Positions 34,062 through 46,671 of a DNA stretch of 64,000 bases are shown here, one piece after another; within the stretch, counting starts at the first letter, position 1, and each line of letters opens with the position of its first letter. The notes under the pieces are model-generated. The model made no database searches, had not been told where the DNA came from, and saw nothing but the letters and a program-made list of their open reading frames with translations. Both the position numbers and the translations under genes were made by a program. The DNA is from Spirodela intermedia (taxonomy: Eukaryota > Streptophyta > Magnoliopsida > Alismatales > Araceae): the NCBI GenBank assembly GCA_902729315.2, contig LR746278.1, forward strand, positions 451,501 through 515,500, written 5' to 3'.

Positions 34062-37000
34062 ATGCCGATACTCCACGGCGGCGGCGACGTCCGTGCGGCT
34101 CTGCACGCCGTCGCCGCCGTCGCCGGCCTCAGCCCGATCCCGTCGTGGGACGCCATCCAGTCGAGGGAGAGAGGAGGGCGTCGCCCCCGTGGTGCTGTAT
34201 CATTCCCTTCGTGTTCCAATTTCCGCTGCTCTCATCTTCCCCCGTCTTCGCCTTCCTCCGCCTCCTCGTCGTCGTTTACCAAGGTCTTCCCCGTCTCCCG
34301 GGGTGAGTCTCGGAATAAGGGAGACGAGAAGCCGCCGGTGTGCACCGCGGACGAGCTTCACTATGTTACTGTGCCGGGGACCGAGTGGAGGATCGCTCTC
34401 TGGCGATACATCCCCTGCACCGATGTTCGTAGCAGGGTCTTCATTTGACGATTTTCACTATGTTGCGTTGCAATCTATTGATTAACGATTCTTCCCGTGT
34501 TCTGTCAGGCGCCGCCAAGGAATCACCCCTTGATGCTTCTCTCAGGTGTGGGAACAAACGCCATCGGATATGACCTCGCCCCCAGCGTAAGTTTTTTTGT
34601 TTTTTTGTTTTTTTGTTTCCTTGGTCGTCTCTTTGTTTCGCTTTGACACTGATTCAAAATTCCATGCTTGCATGATCGATATGCCTTAAGGCACTTTGTT
34701 GGCATCCAGTGTGCATTCCGTGGTTTCCAGAGTATCGGGATATATACGTCTGAAAATGTGAAAAGTACAATGGATTTCGATTTTTAGGGAACCCACGGCC
34801 TGGTTTACGCCATCCATTGCGGTCCTTCGTCGTGATTCGCATGCTCTGTATCCGATAACATGTCCGACTCAGTTTTCTTGCATTCGCTTTTTCCCTGATC
34901 TACCGTTGGCCTGCCTAAGCGGTTTGTTTTTACGCTGGAATTGTGGAAATATGATTGCTTCAACTGCGTTACTCATGCATTTTTGCATCAGATTTAATGA
35001 TAATTCATGTTGATCAGAAGAAGAAAAGATGTCGCTAAAAGAACGACGGGTACTTTGAAATTTTCCCTGAAAAAACGGGTCCAGGTCTGAACATGGAACT
35101 TGTCTCGTTTATGTGCTTCATTGACTATAGTGGAATGTAAGACAAGGTTGATGTCTAGCGTACACGTGTTCTCTGATTGTTCATATTAATGATAAGATCT
35201 TTGCTGGAGAGTCCTATCTTCTCTTAACTTTTCTTCGCGAAAAGATGTTTGTTCTTTTCATGAAAGTTGTTTGGTATAAAAAAAAAGAACCTAACTTCTT
35301 TGTCCCAATGGTCAGGATTTTCCATCATTTGCTCATTCTCCAGTTCCCTCTGCTTCGTAGAAAGGAACGCGAACTCATTTCTCAACCAACAGAGATCCTA
35401 GAAACTCAGAGATCATAGAGAATAAAAGTGAAGGCTCTGTGTGCGCAGTTTTGTGTTAAGTACTTATGCCTTGGAGAACAAAAACCACTAATAATGGCAT
35501 CAGGAGAATCCGCAGTGACAGGCGTGCTGTTTAAAGCTAAAAAATAAAAATACAAAGAGACAATAAATGGATATTAGATCTATCGTTCTTGGGCACTGGA
35601 ATGTTTCCGCAAGGGGTTTAGGAATCTAGGATTTGGCTCTTGAATCATGGCCCTGACGCTGTCTTTTTGGTTGGTCAGCTGAAGAGGTGATCCTATTGAG
35701 TTACTTTATGGATTTATTCTTGAATTTTTATTTTCTTACTCGAACTTGTTACTTCGATTTCCTTTTTTTCTATCAGTTGATTAAACTTCTGGCTAGGTTG
35801 GTCGTCATCACTTGCTTTTAGTCACACTTCCTCATTTGTATGTAGTCACTTAGGCGTTCATCTTTTCTCAGGCTTCATTTGCACGAAATATGTCGAGACA
35901 AGGATTCGACACATGGATTGTTGAGGTGAGGGGTGCTGGCCTAAGCACACGCTTGGACAAAACTCGGTCAACTGAGGAGGCATCAACTGCTTCCAAACCA
36001 TATAATGTGACAGAATCCATTAATATAAATGGACAGAGATCTGTGATAACTGAAGGACAGCAGTTAGCAACACAAGCCGGCCCTCCTCAAGTACTAGGGA
36101 CTGCCAGTGGAAGCAATGGGGAAATTTTATCTGAATGGGAGGAGTCACAACTTGTGACAAAGTTGACTGACACTTTTATGCTCTTGGCTGAAAAGCTGTC
36201 CGGCTATATTAATGAAACTCAATTGAGGGCTGTATCGAATAAATTCTTTGATCAGATGTCAAAACTAATGGAAGGTACCCGACTGTCACAACGTTTTGAT
36301 GATGTTCATGAAAAAATTTCGGGCCTGTTGGAAGCTGGACAAAATTCTGGTTTTTCTGGTCAGATCAGGGATCTTAGCGAGCGGTTGGTGAAGATCATTG
36401 AAGAGAGTCAAAGGTCTGTTTCTCCACAGCTGTTTGACCTGCAGGACCAGCTTTCAGCAACCATAGAGGACTTCCAGAAGCAACTTGACCTGATTGTCAC
36501 GTACAATTGGGACTTTGACAACTATCTTGACGAAGATATCCCTTCTGCGGTGAGGTTTCTAATCCACTGATATTCTTTGTTGACTTTTCAACTCATTTTT
36601 ATTCATGGAAAAATTGTTTGAGGAATCATCTGACTTATAATCTCTTTAGATGGAGTATATTAAGCAGCACAGCAAGCCAAAGGATGGCAAATTGCTTGCC
36701 ATTGGTCACTCAATGGGAGGAATCCTTCTCTATGCCATGATTTCACAATTTGGTAACATTCCGCGATCCTATAGGATTTTACCCTTTCTAGAAAAAGAAA
36801 TTAGCATGGATTCATTTGCAGCATTTACTTTGTATTATATTCCTTTAAAATGATTTTTTTTTTCACAGTTCTTGTGATCTGAACGTAGATCTATAAATAC
36901 AGATACAAGATCGCAATATTTAAAATATACGCCTCATTCTTCCACTGAATCGAGATTTTCCATTTTCCAAGGTTTCCAAGGAAAGAAATCTCTGCTGGCG

Positions 37001-38130
37001 GCAGTCGTCACCTTGGCCTCGTCTCTTGACTACACTTCCTCAAAATCCTCCCTCAAGTTGCTGCTGCCTCTCGTGAGTGGAAAACTCGTTGACTTTTCTT
37101 ATCTGCAGCTGTCACCTGACCCATAAATTTTCATGAGCTGAGGGTGGTTTTCCATGCAGGCTGATCCTGCTCAGGCTCTGAATGTTCCCGTTATCCCACT
37201 GGGAGCTCTGCTGGCTGCTGCTTATCCCCTCTCGAACAGACCACCTTACGTCTTGTCCTGGCTCAACTCTCAGATCTCATCTCAGGACATGATGCATCCG
37301 GAGCTCTTCGAGAAGCTCGTTTTGAACAATTTCTGTGAGTACAGATCAATTTTCCCTTCATTCTTTACTTGACCTTCACTACTTAAATAAATAAATAAAT
37401 GAAATAATTCTTACAAATCGTGTACCTTTTCCACTGCGGTCTTTCTCTTTTGGTGACTTTGTCATGGATTGTCGGAATGGATTCTAACCCATACAATCTT
37501 TCCCGCTTGGCGGGTTTATTTCATCCATGGATTGTTAGAATGGATTCCAACGGCTAAGAGTCTAGGCTGGAATGAATTCCGACGACTTTTAGAATCTATC
37601 AATGAATGGCAGGTACAATCCCCGCCAAGCTTCTGCTCCAGCTGACGACAGCTTTCCGAGAAGGAGGGCTTCGTAACCGGAGCGGCAGCTTCCTGTACAA
37701 GAATCATCTGCCCAAATGCAGCACCCCCGTCTTAGCTCTTGCCGGAGATGAAGATCTCATCTGCCCACCCGAAGCTGTATATGGTAAATATCCGGCTCTC
37801 CAGACATCATCATCATCTCTCTCTCTCTCTCTCTAACCCGTTGAAAATCTCTGCTAATACTGATGGGCAGAGACGGTCAAGGCGATTCCATCGGATATGG
37901 TGACTTACCAGGTGTTCGGACGGCCAGGCGGACCGCATTATGCTCACTATGATCTCGTCGGCGGGCGCCTGGTACCCACTCCCCTTGGGACCGAGAATCA
38001 TCCGATTTCTGGGTCTGATCGGCTCCCCTCCTCTCTCACTATCTCTCAGGCGATCGACGAAGTATACCCGCGAATAGTGGAGTTCCTCGCCGCCCACGAC
38101 ACCAGATCGGCCCCTGAGGACCTAAATTGA
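34062..38130 (+). CDS. Plastid-type alpha/beta hydrolase, UCP031088 family
   Basis: Predicted 616 residues in nine exons: 34062-34424, 34509-34586, 35872-36549, 36650-36752, 36972-37072, 37160-37334, 37613-37783, 37871-37971, 38050-38130. The Ser/Arg-rich N-terminus (about 1-75) could be a plastid transit peptide. The hydrolase fold follows: HPLMLLSGVGTNAIGYDL, ARNMSRQGFDTWIVEVRGAG, nucleophile elbow GHSMGG with Ser394, LALAGDEDLICP with Asp547, and GGPHYAHYDLVGG with His579 or 582. Between RGAGLS (about 166) and the nucleophile a helix-rich insert of about 190 residues (LTDTFMLLAEKLSGYI, FDQMSKLMEGTRLSQRFDD) forms a large cap. The family matches plant proteins annotated as alpha/beta hydrolase or UCP031088, without a known substrate. 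The eighth intron is 78 bases and stop-free in frame. Exon 1 uses a weaker donor (GAT/GTTCGT). Confidence 0.87.
37803..37836. repeat. (CAT)n(CT)n microsatellite in hydrolase intron 7
   Basis: A short CAT run followed by about eight CT units inside an 87-base intron. The pyrimidines may also serve splicing. Confidence 0.8.
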
Positions 38131-39970
38131 CCTCTTCCTGCCAAGAAAAAAACAGGTTTTTAATCTTACATAATTCTCAGTTTTATTTGCATGATTTCGT
38201 TTTAATGTGCCGTCTGTTTTTAATTCCTTTGAATCTGATGGTGTTGTAGGGTTGACTTATACTCTCCACGTCTTGTTCTTGCCTCCCCTTGCTCGCTCCC
38301 ACGGAGGAGGGGGGGTGGTAAATTTACAGTTTGGTCCTCTAATACTAATTAGGCTTAATATTATGGCCACCATCCTATCTGCTTTTGTTTCAGCGGAGAC
38401 GTTGACTTCGTGTCTCTCCCTCTCTCTGTCTCTCTCTCCTTCTGGTGGGCTGGGCCGATCTGATTGGGCTTAGGGTCTTTATTTGACCTAAGGCCACCTG
38501 CCCCGCCTCTATATAAATGCAATTAATTTCTATTTGATAAGTACCCCTGATCCGTGTCAGCTTGGAACCTTACCCGCGGTTCCGCCGGTGCAATGACGTG
38601 CCTTATACGCAGGTAATATTTATATATATCTATATATCTAGAGAGAGAGAGCGAGGGAGTGGCGTGTCTGCCTCTCTCTCTCTCTCTTTGCCTCTGCGCG
38701 TTGGGCGAGTCCGCGGACGCCAAGCCATTCTCAAATGGGTCGGAATCTTCTGACGGCGACCGCCGTATCCGCAGTCGGGCGGTAACTTCTGCACCGTCAG
38801 CCACGCCAGCGCTCAGATGAGCCCACTTCCTATCCGATGACGCGCATGATGATGTCACGTTTGAGCGGATTGCCCATCCCCGAAAGCCAATAATGTTACC
38901 GTTTTTCTTTCCCTCCGAGGTGGCTCGCCTTGTCTTATCCGAGAACGGGCGAGTCGCCGTTTGACCCTGGAGAGGATGCCACGGGAGCCGACCGTGGCAT
39001 GCTCGAGGGAGGGGTGACCGATGTGGTGGTCTTACGTACAGATCTCCGCACCCGGAAAAAATAAAATTTAAACCTGTACTTTATATATTTTCCTATGCAC
39101 CCTCTAGAGCAAGCCTTCTGGTGCTCCGTCCATTTGCCATTATTTTTGGGTCTCTGAGATGTTTTCCCACGAAGATGGGATCCACCCGGAGATTCTCTTA
39201 TTATCTGTCGTATTTATTTCGAACGAAGCGGGTTTCACTGATCTCTGTGGATCTGTTCATTTATTCAGTTTATCTATAAAAAAAATCGACGCGAAAAATG
39301 AACTATTTAATTTCTTTACCTAAAAATGCATACTCCATGATGATAATTATACATTTTATGCTTGCAAATTACTACATTTTAGGGGGTAATTACATAAAAA
39401 ATAATTATTATTAGATACAATTTTTTAACACTGATTTTTCTTGTTTTGGGGTAGATAATAAAATATTTAAAAAACATGTTTATTTTGCATATCAATAAAA
39501 ATAATATATGATGATGGATACCAACTTTACCTCAAATAACACGTGAAATAAATAGATAAATCTCCTTTTTTTTTTAACTCGAATCTACATTGGGTCAAGC
39601 AGAATTATTATTTACGGTGGCAAAAAGGGAAATTAATATGAAAGCCCACTTAAAATATCTTACCATTTCTACGGTCCACAAGTTACGAGAAAATAATAAA
39701 AATGTTTCGGGGACATTCGGGTACTTTTCTATCGAGGGACTTATCCGGAATATTCCACGCACTTCGCGCATTTAATTCCATAATAAACCTACTTTTAAAA
39801 AAGTTGACTAGGGTCAAAACGGTTGATCTAATGAAGTTTCGATTTGATTAAGGCATAATATTAAAATGCTATTTTATAGGGGCTAATATGTGAAAAGTCC
39901 CTGCACGGAGGATTTATTTATAAACATCGGAGAATTGAAGAACGGTTTACATTTCTACCGTCTACTCTTT
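38131..39970. other. Intergenic region with a GA/CT hairpin
   Basis: No gene recognised. At 38641-38656 and 38671-38686, a GA-rich arm and a CT-rich arm are complementary over 16 bases with one mismatch and a 14-base loop. A TATA-like run (TATATATCTATATATCTA) precedes it. A 111-codon minus ORF across this hairpin is repeat-driven. From 39050 to 39900 the DNA is AT-rich without visible structure. Confidence 0.5.
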
Positions 39971-41090
39971 ATCCACGTTTGTTTTATAACTATTTTTTCT
40001 CATTCGCAGCTCTCTCTCTCTCTTCTCTCTCCAATCATCTCATTCCTTCCGCCTCCCCGAGTCGGAATTGCAGCAGGAACGGGACTCCAGCGAGCAGTCG
40101 GGGTTGGGGGGGGGGGGGGGGGTGGGGATCTCATCTTTGTTTCCATTCTTCCTCATCAACCAGGCATAATCGGAGAAGAATCTCCTTCCCTCCCTACCCC
40201 CCACCCACCCTCTCTCTCTCTCTCTCTCTGCCCACGACCCACCCGCCCCCACCCCGGGGACATCCCCGTCTCTCTCTCTTATGTTCTTCGACCCTCCTCT
40301 CTTGTCCTCCCGTTACAGGGTCAAGCTCGTCTCTACTGTGTTGCAGTAAGGATTTCTCTGTGATGTTCTATTCTTTTGGTAATACCGAAGCATATGCGTT
40401 CGCTTTTATGTTTGATTGATGGTTGAGAGCAAGATTCCGTGTTGTGTCGTCGCTGTTGACGACTGAAGCGACCTGAACTAATCGGCGGTGTGCGCTGATT
40501 TCTGAGCTCGCCATGGCGAGAGTCGGAGAACGGGGGGTGTATTTCCTGTCTCGTTTCTCGGAGTCTCAAGGAGGGTTCTGGCGTGACTTGTTGGGGGAGA
40601 TAAACACCTCGTTTCGTTGATTTCTCCGAGTTTTCGTCCTATGCAGTTTCGATTTGCTTTGCTAGGTAGATGATCGAGTTGTAAAAGGGGAACCCCACCT
40701 CCGACGAGGAGGGTCTCCCTTCTGTAGTAAGGTTTACTCGATCATTCCGACCGACGAAGAGGTCTGGGAGGCCATTCGTGCTCACCCTCACCACATCATA
40801 GGATCACGGTTTTATTTGGCACAGCTTTTAAATGCGCTACGAACTTCAAGTACGGAAATCGGCGTGGTGCCTCTTGGATTCTGCCTCTTATTCTCCGCTA
40901 ATTTTGTGGCAGGTGATGTGACGGAACAGACGTCTGTTCGTCCGCTGTGAAATGTACGACGGCTCTTGGTATCCATTTGCATGCTGATAAAGTAGTCTCT
41001 TTCATCTACAATAAATTGATGACATTTTTAGCGCTCTTACATGCAGAACAAGGTTCTCTAGGCACCCCAGTGGGTAATACAGCTGTGAAT
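39971..41090 (+). promoter_or_regulatory. Leader and promoter region of the MEI2-like gene
   Basis: Pyrimidine-rich sequence at 40010-40280, including a (CT)n array at 40210-40229 and a poly-G run of about 14 at 40107, suggests a leader. Candidate splice sites (GCTAG/GTAGAT at about 40664, GGCAG/GTGATG at about 40911, acceptor TGCAG at 41042-41046) imply leader introns. An 18-codon upstream ORF starts at 40362. The exon that contains the proposed start begins at 41047. Confidence 0.4.
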
Positions 41091-44000
41091 ATGGAAACCG
41101 GACCATGGGGAATTCCTTCTAGATCTGAAGCATACAATAGGTCCAGTGATGTTAGCCTCTTTTCAAGCTCGCTACCTGTTCTTCTTCATGAAAAATGTAT
41201 GTATTCTTGCGCATAATGCTATTCTTAAATATAAGTTCTGGATGCCTATGATAAAATCCCCCTCTGTTATTGTTCCATGATGCAGTGAACCTCTTAGAAC
41301 CAGATTCTGGCCTTCAATCTGTTAACAGTGGCATGACAGAGTTGGAAAATCTTCGTAAAAATGTGGAGGATAAAGGTGTGGTAGACGATTTTGACCTCGA
41401 GAAGATTGGAAGCATGCTGCCTGACGATGAAGAGGAGCTTTTAGCAGGCATCGTGGATGACTTTGATCTGAGTGGTTTGCCTAGTCAGGTGGAGGAAATG
41501 GAAGAATACGACGTTTTTGGCACTGGAGGGGGGATGGAGCTAGACTTTGATCCTTCAGAGAGCCTCAGCATTGGTATGGCAAAAGCTAGCATCGGTGACG
41601 GCTTTGTGGGAAATGGAACCGGACAGTACGGTGTTCCACACAACGTAGGAACAATCTTTGGGGAGCATCCATATGGAGAACATCCTTCAAGAACATTATT
41701 TGTGCGCAATATCAACAGTAACGTTGAAGACTCAGAGTTGAGAACTCTCTTTGAGGTAAACTATTATTCAGATAAAGTTTATTGCATCTATATGTATTCC
41801 TTTTTGTTATACGCCCTCAGCGGAAATTGATTTATTCATCTTTTATGCCCATGAAATAATCTGTATTGTTAGTCATTTGCCTCGTGGCTTTGCTTCTCTC
41901 GACACTGATGGTTGGAATCAATGGGTTTTGCCGATTTCTTGTTTCCTTGCCTCTTATCAGTTTGTTCATTAGTCTCTGATGAATATTCCAGATCATAATG
42001 CAGTCTCAAATGCTTCCCAAGAGGTGGGATTCTTTAATTTTGCAAAACAGGTCATCTATCAATGTCGTATCTCATATTCATTGAAATATAAGCATAACAA
42101 CAAGCATCAATTGACGAACTTCCTGATTGCAAACACCTGTGATCCCCACAGAGATGGGAAAAGTGGTGGTCATGATAGATATCTGCAGATATATTATGAC
42201 TCATTTAGATAATAGAATACAGAGGTAAATGAGAAAACAGGCAAGAACGTCCTGGAGAGAAAGACTCCAAATGAGATATGAGTGCACGGAAAGTGTTTCT
42301 TTATAGGGCATAAATTTGTCAATTGTCATAGAAAGAAAAAAAAACTGCTGAAAACGGAAATTAAAACATAGAAACAAGAAAAGTCCCAAGAAAAGCTTCT
42401 CTACTGAACAAGATTGTGAAAAAAATTAAGCGATAGACTAAAAAAGGGTATCATTATTGTCCTCAGCAATGGAGATTATCCTTGTTTTCAGCAGCATATG
42501 TCAAAGACGGTGGCCAGCAGACTTGAAAATCGTATTATTATTTATTTCTTAACGAATCGTGAAAACATACGTTATTACCTGCCTCAATCTGAATTGTGGT
42601 GAACTATTCTTTGAAATATGACAATCTGTCTTCCAAATGAAATGGATACTTAGTGACTAGTAATGGTAATGAGACCCTATTGGATTGGGTGTGACATCTT
42701 GGGATTGAAAAATACTGTAACCGCTTCCATCGGGTTTAGTGTTCTGTAAAAGAGATCCTACTTGACATTGTCCATACCCTTGGCCCGTCAAGGCTGTAAT
42801 CTTATGTTAAGTCAGCCAGAGTGGAGGAATGTGGCAAGCAGGTTGAGGGCCATTAAACACTGTGCAATGGCTCCCTGTTGAACTTGCCAGACTTGTAAAG
42901 TGCACGACGTGATACTGCATTTCCATCATTATCATCAGAATGCATCAGGAGGATTATATCTCAGTCCCTTAAGATCCTTGATAATGGAGTATTGCGTGTA
43001 CCTGGAAACTAGTAGTTTGCACTCCGGAAGTGATACATTCATTTTATAGAAAGAAATTTCAAAGAATATTGCTTCCCTCAAATTGTTGGCCGCGTTCTTC
43101 CTGGCCTGCGACCTATCTATCAGTAGTCAAAAAACCAGATAAGAAAAAAACCCTAAAGATTGCTACGCCAGGTGGTGGAACAATTTCACTGGAGCAGCAG
43201 TTGTTATGTTTCTCCCAATGCGGAGTATCTTCATGATCTGATTTGGTGAACATTGAATGGTTGGATGACTAATGCATTAGAATTTGGAGTGGATAATTTT
43301 TCAGCAATTATGTTCTTTAGATAAGAGCTCATTGAAGGAGAGGTTATTATTGTATCTCGTTCCTGATAATCACATGCCATCCAGCCCAGGTGTCTGCTGT
43401 GTCTCTGTGATTGATGCTATTGAGAGTTTAAGATACCGTCATGTTTTTCTCCTGCTTTTGTCTAGTTGCATGTCGATACTTTCATATCTTATTGTGAACC
43501 GTGAAACCTGACTGAAATTAAACTGCCTATGTGCAGAATCTCCATACCAAATGGAAAAAATCTGCATCAATTTCTTAGAGACATTTTCTTCAATTGCATC
43601 ATCTATTCTCATGTTTTTTTTTCCTTGCTTCCTCTGTTATGTATCTCCTCCTCTTCCTTTATCTGAATTCAAGAACATGCTGTTATATCTCAAATCATGT
43701 ATTCTTCCTTTTGCAGCAATATGGTGACATTCGGACACTTTACACTGCATGCAAACACAGGGGATTCGTGATGATATCTTATTATGATATCCGTGCAGCT
43801 CGAACTGCTATGCGTGCATTACAAAATAAGCCCTTACGTCGGAGGAAACTTGACATTCACTTTTCAATACCGAAGGTAAAATATAGTGTGCCTTTGATTT
43901 CTTCATTGTCGTTAATCAACATTTCGTTTGAGTTTCTGTCTATCCTTTTAGGACAACCCATCAGACAAAGATATCAATCAAGGAACACTTGTAGCATTCA

Positions 44001-46628
44001 ATTTGGATCCATCCGTTTCAAATGACGATCTTCACAAAATATTTGGGGCATATGGGGAGGTGAAGGAGGTATGACGTATTTTCCTTCCTTGTAAGTTTAG
44101 TTTTCCGTAAGATTGTCTTGGTACATAATGTATCTTAAATGTTTAATGCAGATAAGGGAGACACCTCACAAGCGGCACCATAAGTTCATAGAATTCTATG
44201 ATGTCCGAGCAGCTGAGGCAGCCCTACGGTCATTAAATCGCAGTGATATAGCTGGCAAGCGCATAAAGCTTGAACCTAGCCGCCCTGGTGGTGCCCGCCG
44301 AAAGTGAGTATTTGAAAAAGGTTCTTCTTCCTTTTCTGTTCGTGTGTTTGGTTTCGATGATTGTTGTTCTACCATTTTATTGCAAGAGGACTTGTTCTCT
44401 TGCTCTTCATATGCTATATTGTACTGACGAGTGTTAATCCTTTTATGAGTTCATGTACGTATGGCTTTAATCCCCCCCCCCCCCCCCACCCCTTCCCAGG
44501 AAAAAAGAATAATAAAATTGTTCATTGGCAGCAGTCAAATGGTTTTAGTTGACGTTTCAGAGCTACAAGGGAGTTTAATTTTCAATATGGTTTGTCTGTT
44601 GGTTCAAGGACTGTATTTTCAACATGGTTTTTCTATCAAACATTTTAGGTCAGAATATATTTCCCCTGTGTATAAGACAGTTTTCCCTGCCGCTGGCTAT
44701 TCGAGATTCCTTTAGGTGGTATCATGTTTAACAACTTTCGTGTTGTTGGTTTTCATCGCGGAGACTTTAAGAATTTTCACCTGTTTTTATATCCTTTTTT
44801 GTCAATGGAATGTTGGACCTGTGATATTTATGTATTATTTTCTTATTTAGTTTCTTTTTTTGTGGTCAGTGTTTATCAATAATTACTAGGCTTCGTTTAT
44901 CCTGTTTTTAGTGATGATGGTACATCGATCATCATCCTTTCTTTCGTTGTTTATGTGACCATAAATCGCTTGTCTGCTTTCCAGCTTGATGCAGCAGCTA
45001 AGCCACGACTTGGAACAAAACGAAAACAAAAGCTTTAGACATCCAGTGGGTTCGCCTATTGCCAGTTCTCCTCCTGGTGCGATACTCTGAACATATGGTT
45101 TTTCTCATGTTTTTCTTCTTTTCTGGCCTAAGCTCTAGCTCATGTCTGGGCTTTCCTTTTGAGCTAAATCCCACAATGCGTCCTCGACAGGTACCTGGCT
45201 CCAATTCGGTAGCCCAACTGATAATGGGCTCGTGCAAGCTCTTAGCCATTCTCCGACTTTAGGTGCCATGAGCCATGTTTCTGGCAGCCAGTCAGCTGGG
45301 CTAGCGTCCATCTTGCCTTCTCCTGTGTCCAGCTCCATTAAGATTGCACCAATCGGAAAAGACCCCAATAGGCTTAACCATCCTGGCATGGGGGGCCTCC
45401 CTGGCGCCGCCAACTCATCGCATGGCATGGCGCTCCAGTATTCTCACTCCTTTCCAGAGCACAGCAGCGGAATAATGCCAGGCAACAGCCAAGATACGCC
45501 GGGTACAGTGTCTTCTCTTGGCCATTCGAGTACAACTGCATCTGGCGTGGGAGGTCTGACCAGAACTCAGATTCTGTGGGGCAGCCCTGGTGGTTATCCC
45601 GACCATGGCTATTCTTCTGCCTGGGGAGCGCAGCCTGTGGGCAATTCGTTCACATCTAATGGGCAGAGTCAGGTTTTCCCTTACTCTGATCGTCGCGGCT
45701 CTCTTCTCGGCTCATCGCACCACCAGCATGTAGGATCCGCCCCCCCTGGTGTTCCATTAGAAAGCTACTTTGGCTACTCTGAGTCCCCAGACACATCTTT
45801 CATGAACTCGGTTGCCTTTGGAGGAGGGATGGGCATTGGCCGGAAAGAAGGCAGCTTGATTATGAGCATGGGGGGTCCTCGGTCCGCCAGCAGTTCCAGA
45901 GCTTCTCTCCCCGGAAGCACCGTCGGCAGTGCCGCTCCCAGCTTCAGAATGTTACCCACACAGAGGTTGAGCCCTATTTTCATCGGCACTGGTTCGTACA
46001 CCGGCCTTATACATGGCGGCTTCGAGGGCTTGGCAGATCGAGGGCGCAGCCGGCGGGTCGAGAACACTGCAAGCCAGTTGGATAGCAAGAGGCAGTACCA
46101 TCTCGACTTGGAGAAGATCGTCAGCGGTGAAGACACGAGGACCACGCTGATGATTAAGAACATCCCAAACAAGTAAATATAACGAGTCAACTCCTCTTTA
46201 TTGCTTACTCTTACTTTGCTGCGCAGCAATGCAGCTTGACATGGGCATGGATGCATTCACGTGCTGACCAGGTACACATCGAAGATGCTGCTGGCTGCGA
46301 TCGACGAAAATCACAAGGGAACCTATGATTTCTTCTATTTGCCGATTGACTTCAAGGTAAGTCAACGTCTTGCCTTGAGAATTTTGAGATCTATATCCCG
46401 GGATCTGACGTTGGTGCTCCGCTTGTGCAGAACAAGTGCAATGTGGGTTATGCTTTCATTAACATGGTGTCCCCTTCACATATTGTCTCCTTTTACGAGG
46501 TATTAACCCCCTTCCCTTGTACTCAAAAATTCCTGAGATGCTCTCCCTTGCATGCTGCATGGGTCGAGGCGTTCTAGACGACTTCATTTTCTTCTGTTAG
46601 ATATCAACGGAGTCGGATAGTTCTCTAA

Positions 46629-46671
<43 letters not shown>

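Noticed and set aside
41020-41046. ATG giving MTFLALLHAEQ as MEI2-like start
   Set aside because: It lies before a good acceptor (TGCAG at 41042-41046), so it is probably intronic.
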